Shown one piece after another: positions 1 through 5,662 of a stretch of DNA of 5,662 bases. Position numbers and translations under genes: made by a program. The stretch's first letter is position 1; each line of letters starts with the position of its first letter. This stretch comes from Treponema sp. (GTDB lineage Bacteria; Spirochaetota; Spirochaetia; Treponematales; Treponemataceae). The DNA is taken from the NCBI GenBank assembly GCA_012513125.1, contig JAAZCS010000038.1, positions 1 through 5,662 on the forward strand, written 5' to 3'. Under the pieces are notes generated by a model. The model was not told the DNA's origin. It saw only the letters and a list, made by a program, of their open reading frames with translations, and did not search any database.

Positions 1-125
1 ATTTGGAACTATATGCAGATCAAGCAATCAAACCTACATTCAATTACATAATAAAACCTTTTAGAACATCATATAATTTTTCATTGGGATTCCCATTAAC
101 TTTTGGTATTCGATTTCACTTCTAA
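1..125 (+). CDS. C-terminal end of a probable outer-membrane beta-barrel protein (5' end outside window)
   Basis: Reading from base 3, 40 sense codons run to a TAA at 123-125; the other two forward frames stop at 49-51 and 62-64. The last residues, [15 protein letters not shown], alternate strictly between hydrophobic (F, L, F, L, F, I, F, F) and small or polar residues and end on Phe. This is the pattern of the last transmembrane strand, the BAM-recognised beta-signal, of outer-membrane barrels. The preceding stretch (TFNYIIKPFRTSYN) could hold another strand and a turn. The stop overlaps the rlmJ stop on the other strand by 4 bases (122-125), so the two genes are convergent and very tightly packed. 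The family cannot be identified from 40 residues. The barrel call is inferred from the pattern only, and a chance open frame at the window edge remains possible. Confidence 0.6.
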   Translation, partial: LELYADQAIKPTFNYIIKPFRTSYNFSLGFPLTFGIRFHF

Positions 126-1066
126 TATTTTTTAACTGAGAAAGAACCTTCTTTTGGCGATAAAACATTTACAATTGATGATAGTGCTGATTCTGCGTTA
201 TCATCAAGTTTCCAAGGATAATTAATTACAAACATACCGCTTCCATATAACCTTGGAGGATTATTTACCATTTTTTCAGAAAGTGATGTCTCTTTGTGAG
301 ATTCTTTACTATTTATACATAGACGTAAATCTATTATCTCTGTGTTGCTATTTTTTTTCTTTACATTTGTTACAAGCTGAAGCAACATATTTTCAATTTG
401 AGTTTCTTTTAATTGCAGAAGAGGATACCATAAAATAATGATTCCATTGCTCCATTTTTTATGAACTTCGCAAATAGTTTTTACAATATTATCAAATTCT
501 GATGATTCTTCATAACTTGGATCAATTAACACTCCACCTCTTTGAATACGAGAGGAAATAATTTCCTTTGAGGGAATAACTCTCTTGGGGGGAGTTAGTG
601 CGTTTAGCATTTCATAGCCATTTCGGTGGTGGAGTTGAATATTTATCTTTTTTGTTCTTTTTGAAAAAGGACTTTCTTTGATATTTCTACATAAATTCTC
701 ATATTCTTCGGGATGAAGTTCCGCTAAATTTAATACACTTTCATCCGACAAAAGAATTCTTTCTATTTCTGGTGAACCAGGGTATCTTTTGTAGTTATAA
801 TATAACTTGATTAAATCTGTGTAACTTTTAAGTGATTGTGGAAGATCATCTGCTGAATTCATTAATTTAACGATTCCATTCTCAGCTTCACCTGTTTTTA
901 TACATCGATTATCAAGCAAATCATATAAACCACTGCCTGCATGAGTATCAAAAAATGAAAAAGGTTCTTCTTTTTTTGACAAATACTGAAGAATGTATGT
1001 TAGAACAAAATGTTTTAGTATATCTGCATGGTTACCTGCATGATATTCATGAAGATAACTTAGCAT
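122..1066 (-). CDS. rlmJ: 23S rRNA (adenine(2030)-N6)-methyltransferase RlmJ
   Basis: Predicted SAM-dependent enzyme that methylates N6 of the adenine equivalent to E. coli A2030 in 23S rRNA; cytoplasmic, acting on rRNA before or early in assembly. The 314-residue product has the family's signature N-terminus ([19 protein letters not shown], residues 1-19), the SAM-binding segment [13 protein letters not shown] (38-50), YPGSP (95-99), the catalytic motif IV as DPSYE (182-186; DPPYE in E. coli) and the C-terminal [11 protein letters not shown] (275-285). It is longer than E. coli RlmJ (280 aa), with an apparent insertion around residues 160-177 just before motif IV. The ATG at 1064-1066 lies inside the end of nadE (ATGCTAA overlap, 7 bases). 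A weak GGA sits about 9 bases upstream, so expression probably depends on coupling to nadE translation. It ends with TAG. Family assignment is firm; the exact target adenine is by homology. Confidence 0.93.
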   Translation of the reverse strand: MLSYLHEYHAGNHADILKHFVLTYILQYLSKKEEPFSFFDTHAGSGLYDLLDNRCIKTGEAENGIVKLMNSADDLPQSLKSYTDLIKLYYNYKRYPGSPEIERILLSDESVLNLAELHPEEYENLCRNIKESPFSKRTKKINIQLHHRNGYEMLNALTPPKRVIPSKEIISSRIQRGGVLIDPSYEESSEFDNIVKTICEVHKKWSNGIIILWYPLLQLKETQIENMLLQLVTNVKKKNSNTEIIDLRLCINSKESHKETSLSEKMVNNPPRLYGSGMFVINYPWKLDDNAESALSSIVNVLSPKEGSFSVKKY

Positions 1067-1461
1067 TGTATTTCATCCAATTCAGCTAGCCAAATATTTG
1101 CACTTGCATCGCTTGGCATTCGCCAATCCCCACGCGGAGACAAATTAACAGTACCAATTTTAACACCATCGGGCATACACGAACGTTTAAACTGTTGTGA
1201 GAAAAATCGTTTATAAAAAATTCTTAGCCATTTTAGGATTGTTTGCCTATCATAGCTAAAAGATGCATTTTCGGCTAAATATAAAATCTTTTTGGGCGAA
1301 TATCCATATCTTAATAAATAATATAAAAAGAAATCGTGCAATTCATATGGACCTACAATATCTTCTGTAACTTGAGCAATTTTTCCATCAGTAGGGGGTA
1401 GCAATTCTGGACTAACAGGGGTATTCAAAATATCAATTAAAACATCTTTTATTTTTATGTT
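1060..1461 (-). CDS. nadE: NadE C-terminal remnant: end of the synthetase domain, downstream of the in-frame stop
   Basis: The 133 codons after the internal TAA remain fully open and match the C-terminus of long-form Nad[22 protein letters not shown], then [32 protein letters not shown] and [13 protein letters not shown]. The first of these segments sits where bacterial NAD synthetases have their mobile active-site P2 loop, and the KRS...PDG and SPRGDWR segments are strongly conserved in the family, so the loss should be serious. The longest separately translatable frame would have to start at TTG 1426-1428, but there is no Shine-Dalgarno before it (upstream bases are T/A-rich) and it would begin in the middle of the fold. 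I do not think it is an independent gene. It ends with TAA at 1060-1062, overlapping the rlmJ start. Confidence 0.75.
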   Translation of the reverse strand, partial: NIKIKDVLIDILNTPVSPELLPPTDGKIAQVTEDIVGPYELHDFFLYYLLRYGYSPKKILYLAENASFSYDRQTILKWLRIFYKRFFSQQFKRSCMPDGVKIGTVNLSPRGDWRMPSDASANIWLAELDEIQC

Positions 1462-3003
1462 TTAAACTTCATCAGAAAACCATTCAACCAGATAACGAAC
1501 CAAAGTTTTTGGAACAGAATTATTTACTCCATACATTGACATATGATCCCCATTGTAAGTACACCAACCTAATGCTAATTCAGATAAATCTCCGGTACCA
1601 ATTACAATTCCATTCACTTTATTTGCATAATCCATCAGAACCTGAGTTCTTTCACGTGCCTGTGCATTTTCATACGTCACATCATGATTATCAATTGAAT
1701 GTCCAATATCACTTAGATGCTGAATTACACTTTTAGAGATTTGAATTTCTTTTAATGTAGCCCCACTTTCTTTTGCTAGAATACACGCATTATTATAAGT
1801 TCTTCCTGTAGTTCCAAAACATGGCATTGTAATGGCAAATATCTGCTTTCTATCAATTTTGCATAAATCAAACGCTCTTTCTGTAACTAGAAGAGCTAAA
1901 GTTGAATCCAATCCACCAGAAAGTCCAATTACAGCACTTTTCAAATTGATATGACGAATTCTTTTTGCAAGCCCTTCAGCTTGAAGACTAATAACCTCTT
2001 CGCATCTATCAAATCTTTCTTGTTTATATGATGGAACGAATGGATGAGAATCAACAAAACACAATAACTTTTCATCATTAGCAATAATAAAATCCGAAGA
2101 AACAACTAAATATTCACTATTGTGTTCAATATTGTCTACGCTATATGAAAATGATGTGGTCTTTCGCCTTTCCTGAAGTAATTTTTCTGTATCTATATCA
2201 GTAATTATCGTTTCATTAGAAAAACGCTTTGATTCCTTTAATAAAGAGCCATTTTCACAAATTAAGTTATGTGATGCAAAAATCATATCTTGCGACGATT
2301 CATCATGTCCAGAATTTGCATATAAATATGCACAAATATTTTTTGCACTATGACTTTTAATCAACATGCGTCTATAGCTTGCTTTGCCAATTATTTCGTT
2401 GCCACTTGATAAGTTAGCAATTATTGACGCTCCATTTAAACAATGCCTTACAGAAGGAGATATTGGAACCCATAAATCCTCACAAATCTCAACACCAATT
2501 TTTATCAACGGATTTTTCTTATCTGAAATCAAAATATCTGTTCCAAATGGAATATTCATTAAATCATCATCTAAATTGATGAATTTTGTTTTCATGTTTC
2601 TTGAAAATGGAGTAAATTGTCGTCTTTCATAAAACTCGCCATAATTTGGAAGAAATGTTTTTGGAATGAACGCAAGAATTTTTCCACCACTAATTGCAAC
2701 GGCACAATTAAAAATGCAATCTTCTAAACATAATGGTAGCCCGACAAAAAACAGTGATTTGAAATCTTTTGTTTTTTCAACAATTATTTTTAATTCAGTC
2801 AAAGCGGAATCTGTTAATGCTTTTTGAAAAAACAAGTCACCACAAGTATATCCAGTGATGCATAATTCAGGAAAAACAATAATCGAAACTTTTTCCCTGC
2901 TTAAATTTATAACACTTTCAATTATTTTTTCGGAATTAAAACGGCAATCTGCAACTTTCAATTCTGGACTAACACATGCAACTCTTAAAAATCCATATTT
3001 CAT
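1462..3003 (-). CDS. nadE: NadE N-terminal part: glutaminase domain plus P-loop half of the synthetase domain (513 aa)
   Basis: Residues 1 to about 300 form a nitrilase-superfamily glutamine amidotransferase domain with its Glu-Lys-Cys triad visible: E46 in FPELCITGY, K115 in IPKTFLPNYGEFYE, and C174 in GVEICEDLW. These line up with the catalytic triad of Mycobacterium tuberculosis NadE (E52, K121, C176). From about residue 325 the adenine-nucleotide alpha-hydrolase type synthetase domain begins, with the PP-loop SGGLDST (362-368), PCFGTTGRT (394-402), ENAQARERT (445-453) and GTGDLSELALGWCTYNGDHM (469-488). Translation stops at V513, just after the VPKTLVRYLVEW helix. As it stands, the product could hydrolyse glutamine but lacks the end of the synthetase fold, so NAD+ synthesis is unlikely. 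Confidence 0.85.
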   Translation of the reverse strand: MKYGFLRVACVSPELKVADCRFNSEKIIESVINLSREKVSIIVFPELCITGYTCGDLFFQKALTDSALTELKIIVEKTKDFKSLFFVGLPLCLEDCIFNCAVAISGGKILAFIPKTFLPNYGEFYERRQFTPFSRNMKTKFINLDDDLMNIPFGTDILISDKKNPLIKIGVEICEDLWVPISPSVRHCLNGASIIANLSSGNEIIGKASYRRMLIKSHSAKNICAYLYANSGHDESSQDMIFASHNLICENGSLLKESKRFSNETIITDIDTEKLLQERRKTTSFSYSVDNIEHNSEYLVVSSDFIIANDEKLLCFVDSHPFVPSYKQERFDRCEEVISLQAEGLAKRIRHINLKSAVIGLSGGLDSTLALLVTERAFDLCKIDRKQIFAITMPCFGTTGRTYNNACILAKESGATLKEIQISKSVIQHLSDIGHSIDNHDVTYENAQARERTQVLMDYANKVNGIVIGTGDLSELALGWCTYNGDHMSMYGVNNSVPKTLVRYLVEWFSDEV

Positions 3004-3039
3004 ACATTCATATTAGCATTTAAATTAAACATAATAAAG

Positions 3040-3068
3040 TTGAACTAGCTTTAAATCTCTTCTATAAT
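3040..3068 (+). promoter_or_regulatory. Sigma-70 type promoter for the mutarotase gene
   Basis: TTGAAC (3040-3045) is a 4-of-6 match to the -35 consensus. It is followed after exactly 17 bases by a perfect TATAAT -10 box (3063-3068). Transcription would start near 3075, giving a leader of about 25 bases before the ATG at 3101. The region is shared with the divergent nadE. On the minus strand I found only weak -10-like stretches without a matching -35, so the nadE promoter is not assigned. Confidence 0.7.
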
Positions 3069-3086
3069 ATTTATAAATAATCTTTT

Positions 3087-3091
3087 GGAAG
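3087..3091 (+). promoter_or_regulatory. Ribosome binding site of the mutarotase gene
   Basis: GGAAG lies 9 bases before the ATG at 3101-3103 and just downstream of the predicted promoter, which supports that start codon. The match to the Shine-Dalgarno consensus is partial. Confidence 0.55.
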
Positions 3092-3100
3092 TATTAAAAA

Positions 3101-4006
3101 ATGTTAATTAAATTAAAAAATGACAAATTTACTGTAGAAATCAATTCTTTTGGAGCTGAAATCAATTCATTCTGTTTGAATAAAGATAATAGTGATTTGA
3201 TTTGGAGAGGAAGTCCTTCTGTCTGGAAAAACCACGCACCAATATTGTTTCCATTTGTTGCACGTTGTCTAGATGGATATTATCTAATAGACGGAAAAAA
3301 ATATGAATTTTCAAGAAATCATGGTTTTGCACGTGATATGGAAACAAAAGTTATTTTTCATGATGAAACAAAGGCTATTTTTGAACTTACTGAAAATGAC
3401 GACACATTGAAAAAGTTTCCATATAAATTCTCACTCTGTTCAGAATATGAATTAACAGAAAAAGGTCTAAACTGGAAGCTTATAGTCAAAAACACTGACT
3501 CACTAGATTTTAAATTCTCAATTGGAACTCATACTGCATTTACTTGCCCGCAAAAAAATAAATCTCAAAACATCAATGATTATTATTTGGAATTTCAAAA
3601 TCATGAAGAATTAACTTCAGTTTTATGCACAGAAGATGGATATTTGCAATGTAATGAAAAAGGAAATGTTCCGGTAACGAAAAAATATGGTGAAAGCAAA
3701 AAAGGAATAATTCCACTAACTAATGAAGGTTTTGGAAATGGACATCTATTTACAAATTTTACATCAGAATGGGTGGGATTAAGAAATAAAAATGATAATT
3801 CACTGATTAAAATTTCTACAAAAGGATTTCCATATTGCATGATTTGGCAAAATACAACACAGCAAAAAGAATTTGTTTGTATTGAGCCATGGCATGGCAT
3901 TCCTGATAAAATCAATACAAATCATGAATGGAATAACAAAGAAGGATTTATACTTTTACAGAGTGGGAAATCATTTACTTGTGAACAAAACATTTTCATA
4001 GAATAG
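3101..4006 (+). CDS. Aldose 1-epimerase family protein (LacX-like galactose mutarotase)
   Basis: Predicted cytoplasmic enzyme that interconverts the alpha and beta anomers of aldose sugars or a related phosphosugar; substrate not determinable from sequence. The 301-residue product fits the LacX-type branch of the GalM-like beta-sandwich fold. It has an N-terminal INSFGAEINSF strand pair, the family segment WKNHAPILFPFVAR (42-55), and RNHGFARD with H74. It also has GTHTAFTCP with H144, and CIEPWHG with E262, the likely catalytic base position. The two histidines and the glutamate are the residues expected in an active mutarotase. It has no signal peptide or membrane segment. The gene stands alone between its own promoter and a strong terminator, so the neighbours do not reveal a sugar pathway. 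It ends with TAG. Family is confident; the gene name is left blank because galM and lacX functions cannot be separated. Confidence 0.88.
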   Translation: MLIKLKNDKFTVEINSFGAEINSFCLNKDNSDLIWRGSPSVWKNHAPILFPFVARCLDGYYLIDGKKYEFSRNHGFARDMETKVIFHDETKAIFELTENDDTLKKFPYKFSLCSEYELTEKGLNWKLIVKNTDSLDFKFSIGTHTAFTCPQKNKSQNINDYYLEFQNHEELTSVLCTEDGYLQCNEKGNVPVTKKYGESKKGIIPLTNEGFGNGHLFTNFTSEWVGLRNKNDNSLIKISTKGFPYCMIWQNTTQQKEFVCIEPWHGIPDKINTNHEWNNKEGFILLQSGKSFTCEQNIFIE

Positions 4007-4023
4007 CTTTTTATTTGAATAAT

Positions 4024-4059
4024 AAAAAAAAGGGTGCTTCAGTTTAAGCACCCTTTTTT
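4024..4059. terminator. Bidirectional intrinsic terminator between the mutarotase gene and clpB
   Basis: A perfect 8-bp stem GGGTGCTT (4032-4039) / AAGCACCC (4046-4053) closes a 6-base loop (CAGTTT). It is flanked by a run of eight A (4024-4031) and six T (4054-4059), which add A-T pairs to the stem and give a U-tract on either strand. It lies 17 bases after the mutarotase stop and 10 bases after the clpB stop on the opposite strand, so it can end both convergent transcripts. Confidence 0.93.
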
Positions 4060-4069
4060 AGTTTAACTA

Positions 4070-5662
4070 TCAAGCTTTTTCAAAAATAATTCCATCTTTA
4101 GAATCATTTAATTTTGCCTTAATATTTTGATTTTCTTGAACTTCACCAGAGAGTAAATACCTTGAAAGAGGGTTTTCAACATAGTTTTGAATTGCTCTTT
4201 TTACAGGACGGGCACCCATTGTTGGGTTATAGCCTTTATCACTTAAAAAGTTCACAACATCATCATCAAAATCCACGCTAATTCTTCTGTCAGATAACCT
4301 ACTCTGAACTCTTACTAATTGTTTTTTTACTATTTCAAAAATGTGAGTTTTAGAAAGTTGTTTGAACATAACAATTTCATCAATTCGGTTTAAAAACTCA
4401 GGTTTAAATTGTCTTTTTAGCAATTCGTTTATATTGTTACTCAAATTGTCCAATTTTTCCTGCGAGTCAGCCTCAAGAATTAAATCGCTTCCAAGATTAC
4501 TTGTCATAATGATAATTGTATTCTTAAAATCAACTACACGTCCTTGACCATCAGTTAATCTTCCATCATCCAATACTTGTAGCAAAATATTAAATACATC
4601 AGGATTAGCTTTTTCAATTTCATCAAACAATATTACACAATACGGTCTTCTCCTAACAGCTTCTGTTAATTGTCCGCCCTCATCATAACCGACATATCCT
4701 GGAGGTGCACCTATCAATCTTGTGACACTAAATTTTTCCATATATTCAGACATATCGATTCTTGTTAATGCCTTTTCATCATTAAATAAAAAGTCTGCTA
4801 ATGTTTTTGCAAGTTCTGTTTTTCCCACTCCTGTTGGTCCTATAAACATAAAACTGCCAAGTGGTTTATTAGGATCACTTAATCCAGATTTATTTCTTCT
4901 AATCGCATCTGAAATTACTGTTACAGCCTCATCTTGACCAACAACTCGATTATGAAGAACTTCTTCCAATTTCATGTATTTTTGTTTTTCACCGCTCATC
5001 ATTTTTGAAACTGGTATACCGGTCCATGTACTTACTACTTTTGCGATATCTTCTTCTGTTACAGATTGGCGAAGAAGGGAATTCATTCCGCTATTTTTCT
5101 TCTTTTCATCTTCTTGAATTGCACTATTTAATTGCGTCTCTAAATCAGGAATAGTACTGTATTTTAATTCAGCAGCCTTTGCTAAATTACCTTCTCTTGT
5201 ATATTTCTCTTGATTGAATCTTGCCTGTTCCAGTTTTTCTTTCAATTCTCTGCTTTTATCAATATTTTTCTTCTCATTTTGCCATTGCAATTTCATAGCA
5301 TCGCGTTTTGTAGAAATTTCAACTAATTCTTTTTCAAGTTTAGCAAGCCTTTCTTTTGAAGCGGAGTCACTTTCTTTTGACAAAGATTGTTTTTCTATTT
5401 GCAATTGCAAAATTTTTCTTTCAACTTGATCAAGTTCTGTAGGTTGACTTTCAATTTCCATTTTCAATCTACTTGCAGCTTCATCAACTAAATCTATAGC
5501 TTTATCTGGAAGAAATCTTGATGTTATGTAACGGTTTGAAAGTGTTGCAGCCGCAACCAATGCTTCATCTTCAATATGAACACCATGATGGATTTCATAT
5601 TTTTCACGAAGACCTCGTAAAATTGCAATGGAATCTTCTACTGACGGTTCTGCACAATAAAC
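4070..5662 (-). CDS. clpB: ATP-dependent chaperone ClpB, C-terminal 530 residues (5' end outside window)
   Basis: ClpB is a hexameric AAA+ disaggregase that works with DnaK/DnaJ/GrpE to pull aggregated proteins through its pore. The frame is open to the window edge, and the visible part begins at VYCAEPSVEDSIAILRGLRE, late in the first ATPase domain (about residue 340 of the roughly 860 usual). Internal start codons should not be used as the gene start. In window numbering, the charged middle-domain coiled coil spans about 65-195, with WTGIPVSKM at 213-221. The second ATPase domain follows: Walker A GPTGVGKT (275-282), pore loop GYVGYDEGG (322-330), Walker B ILFDEIE (D347, E348), sensor-1 MTSN (386-389), arginine finger in PEFLNRIDE (R426) and sensor-2 GARPVKR (R485). 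All key residues are intact. It ends at TGA followed at once by an in-frame TAG. The heat-shock promoter region lies outside the window. Confidence 0.97.
   Translation of the reverse strand, partial: VYCAEPSVEDSIAILRGLREKYEIHHGVHIEDEALVAAATLSNRYITSRFLPDKAIDLVDEAASRLKMEIESQPTELDQVERKILQLQIEKQSLSKESDSASKERLAKLEKELVEISTKRDAMKLQWQNEKKNIDKSRELKEKLEQARFNQEKYTREGNLAKAAELKYSTIPDLETQLNSAIQEDEKKKNSGMNSLLRQSVTEEDIAKVVSTWTGIPVSKMMSGEKQKYMKLEEVLHNRVVGQDEAVTVISDAIRRNKSGLSDPNKPLGSFMFIGPTGVGKTELAKTLADFLFNDEKALTRIDMSEYMEKFSVTRLIGAPPGYVGYDEGGQLTEAVRRRPYCVILFDEIEKANPDVFNILLQVLDDGRLTDGQGRVVDFKNTIIIMTSNLGSDLILEADSQEKLDNLSNNINELLKRQFKPEFLNRIDEIVMFKQLSKTHIFEIVKKQLVRVQSRLSDRRISVDFDDDVVNFLSDKGYNPTMGARPVKRAIQNYVENPLSRYLLSGEVQENQNIKAKLNDSKDGIIFEKA

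Larger units (their letters stand above)
1060..3003 (-). pseudogene. nadE: nadE, long-form glutamine-dependent NAD+ synthetase, interrupted by an in-frame TAA
   Basis: The intact enzyme amidates nicotinic acid adenine dinucleotide to NAD+ with ATP, using ammonia released from glutamine by its N-terminal domain. The full frame is 647 codons plus a terminal TAA, a normal length for this two-domain form. Codon 514 (1462-1464) is TAA. Codons 1-513 and 515-647 are in the same frame, and homology runs straight through: ...LVRYLVEWFSDEV, stop, [20 protein letters not shown]. No indel is needed to join them, so one base change could have created the stop. I therefore treat the two open frames as one disrupted gene; they are described separately as well. 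No Shine-Dalgarno is obvious before the ATG at 3001-3003, and no other in-frame start lies close by. If the TAA is a sequence error or is read through, this is an ordinary functional nadE. Confidence 0.85.

Noticed and set aside
139..153. Short inverted repeat AAGAAGGTTCTT at the end of rlmJ as a terminator
   Set aside because: The stem is only 4-5 A/T-rich pairs and the following T-run is separated from it, so it is too weak to call.
1060..1428. Independent small gene starting at TTG 1426-1428
   Set aside because: It has no ribosome binding site, begins mid-domain, and is the exact in-frame continuation of nadE.
1462..1464. Reassignment of TAA to a sense codon
   Set aside because: The edge gene (123-125) and nadE itself (1060-1062) both end properly at TAA, and no other recognised gene here contains an internal TAA. 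A single case does not support a changed code.
2384..2632. Plus-strand 82-codon open frame inside nadE
   Set aside because: It is antisense to well-conserved NadE coding sequence, has no recognisable motif or ribosome binding site, and is explained by the codon pattern of the real gene.
3137..3168. Direct repeat GAAATCAATTC, two copies 21 bases apart
   Set aside because: Both copies are in frame and encode EINS(F) in the first beta strands of the mutarotase; two short copies in coding DNA are best explained by the protein sequence.
3601..3915. Minus-strand 104-codon open frame inside the mutarotase gene
   Set aside because: It lies opposite conserved catalytic segments of the epimerase, its Cys/Pro/Phe-rich composition looks like an antisense shadow, and no start signal supports it.

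Overview
The window is AT-rich (roughly one third G+C by eye) and carries ordinary bacterial chromosomal genes using the standard bacterial code: TAA, TAG and TGA all serve as final stops here. A protein tail with an outer-membrane beta-barrel signature at the left edge, a LacX-type mutarotase, a long glutamine-dependent NAD synthetase, an RlmJ homologue and ClpB together suggest a diderm, low-GC bacterium. A Treponema-like spirochaete is my best guess, but it is inferred from gene content and is not proven.

Layout, left to right. Bases 1-125 (+) hold the last 40 codons of a protein that enters from outside the window and ends in a long alternating-hydrophobic strand closing on Phe. It meets rlmJ (122-1066, -) tail to tail, with a 4-base overlap of the stops. 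rlmJ in turn overlaps by 7 bases the end of nadE (1060-3003, -), so nadE and rlmJ look like one leftward operon with translational coupling. A 97-base divergent region (3004-3100) has a near-consensus sigma-70 promoter reading right into an aldose 1-epimerase family gene (3101-4006, +). A strong bidirectional terminator (about 4024-4059) separates that gene from clpB (4070 to beyond 5662, -), of which only the C-terminal 530 codons are present.

The main anomaly is nadE. Its 647-codon frame matches the long-form NAD synthetase from end to end but is cut at codon 514 by a single in-frame TAA (1462-1464). The frame is the same on both sides and homology resumes at once, so this is a substitution-type nonsense change (a young pseudogene, a strain variant or a base-call error), not a frameshift. 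The truncated product would keep the glutaminase domain and ATP P-loop but lose the C-terminal part of the synthetase domain. Because rlmJ starts inside the end of nadE, the stop could also lower rlmJ translation.

I see no mobile element, CRISPR array, tRNA or rRNA, and no sign of a novel multi-gene system. The genes are housekeeping functions: rRNA modification, NAD synthesis, sugar anomer interconversion and protein disaggregation. The left-edge gene fragment is the only unidentified one.
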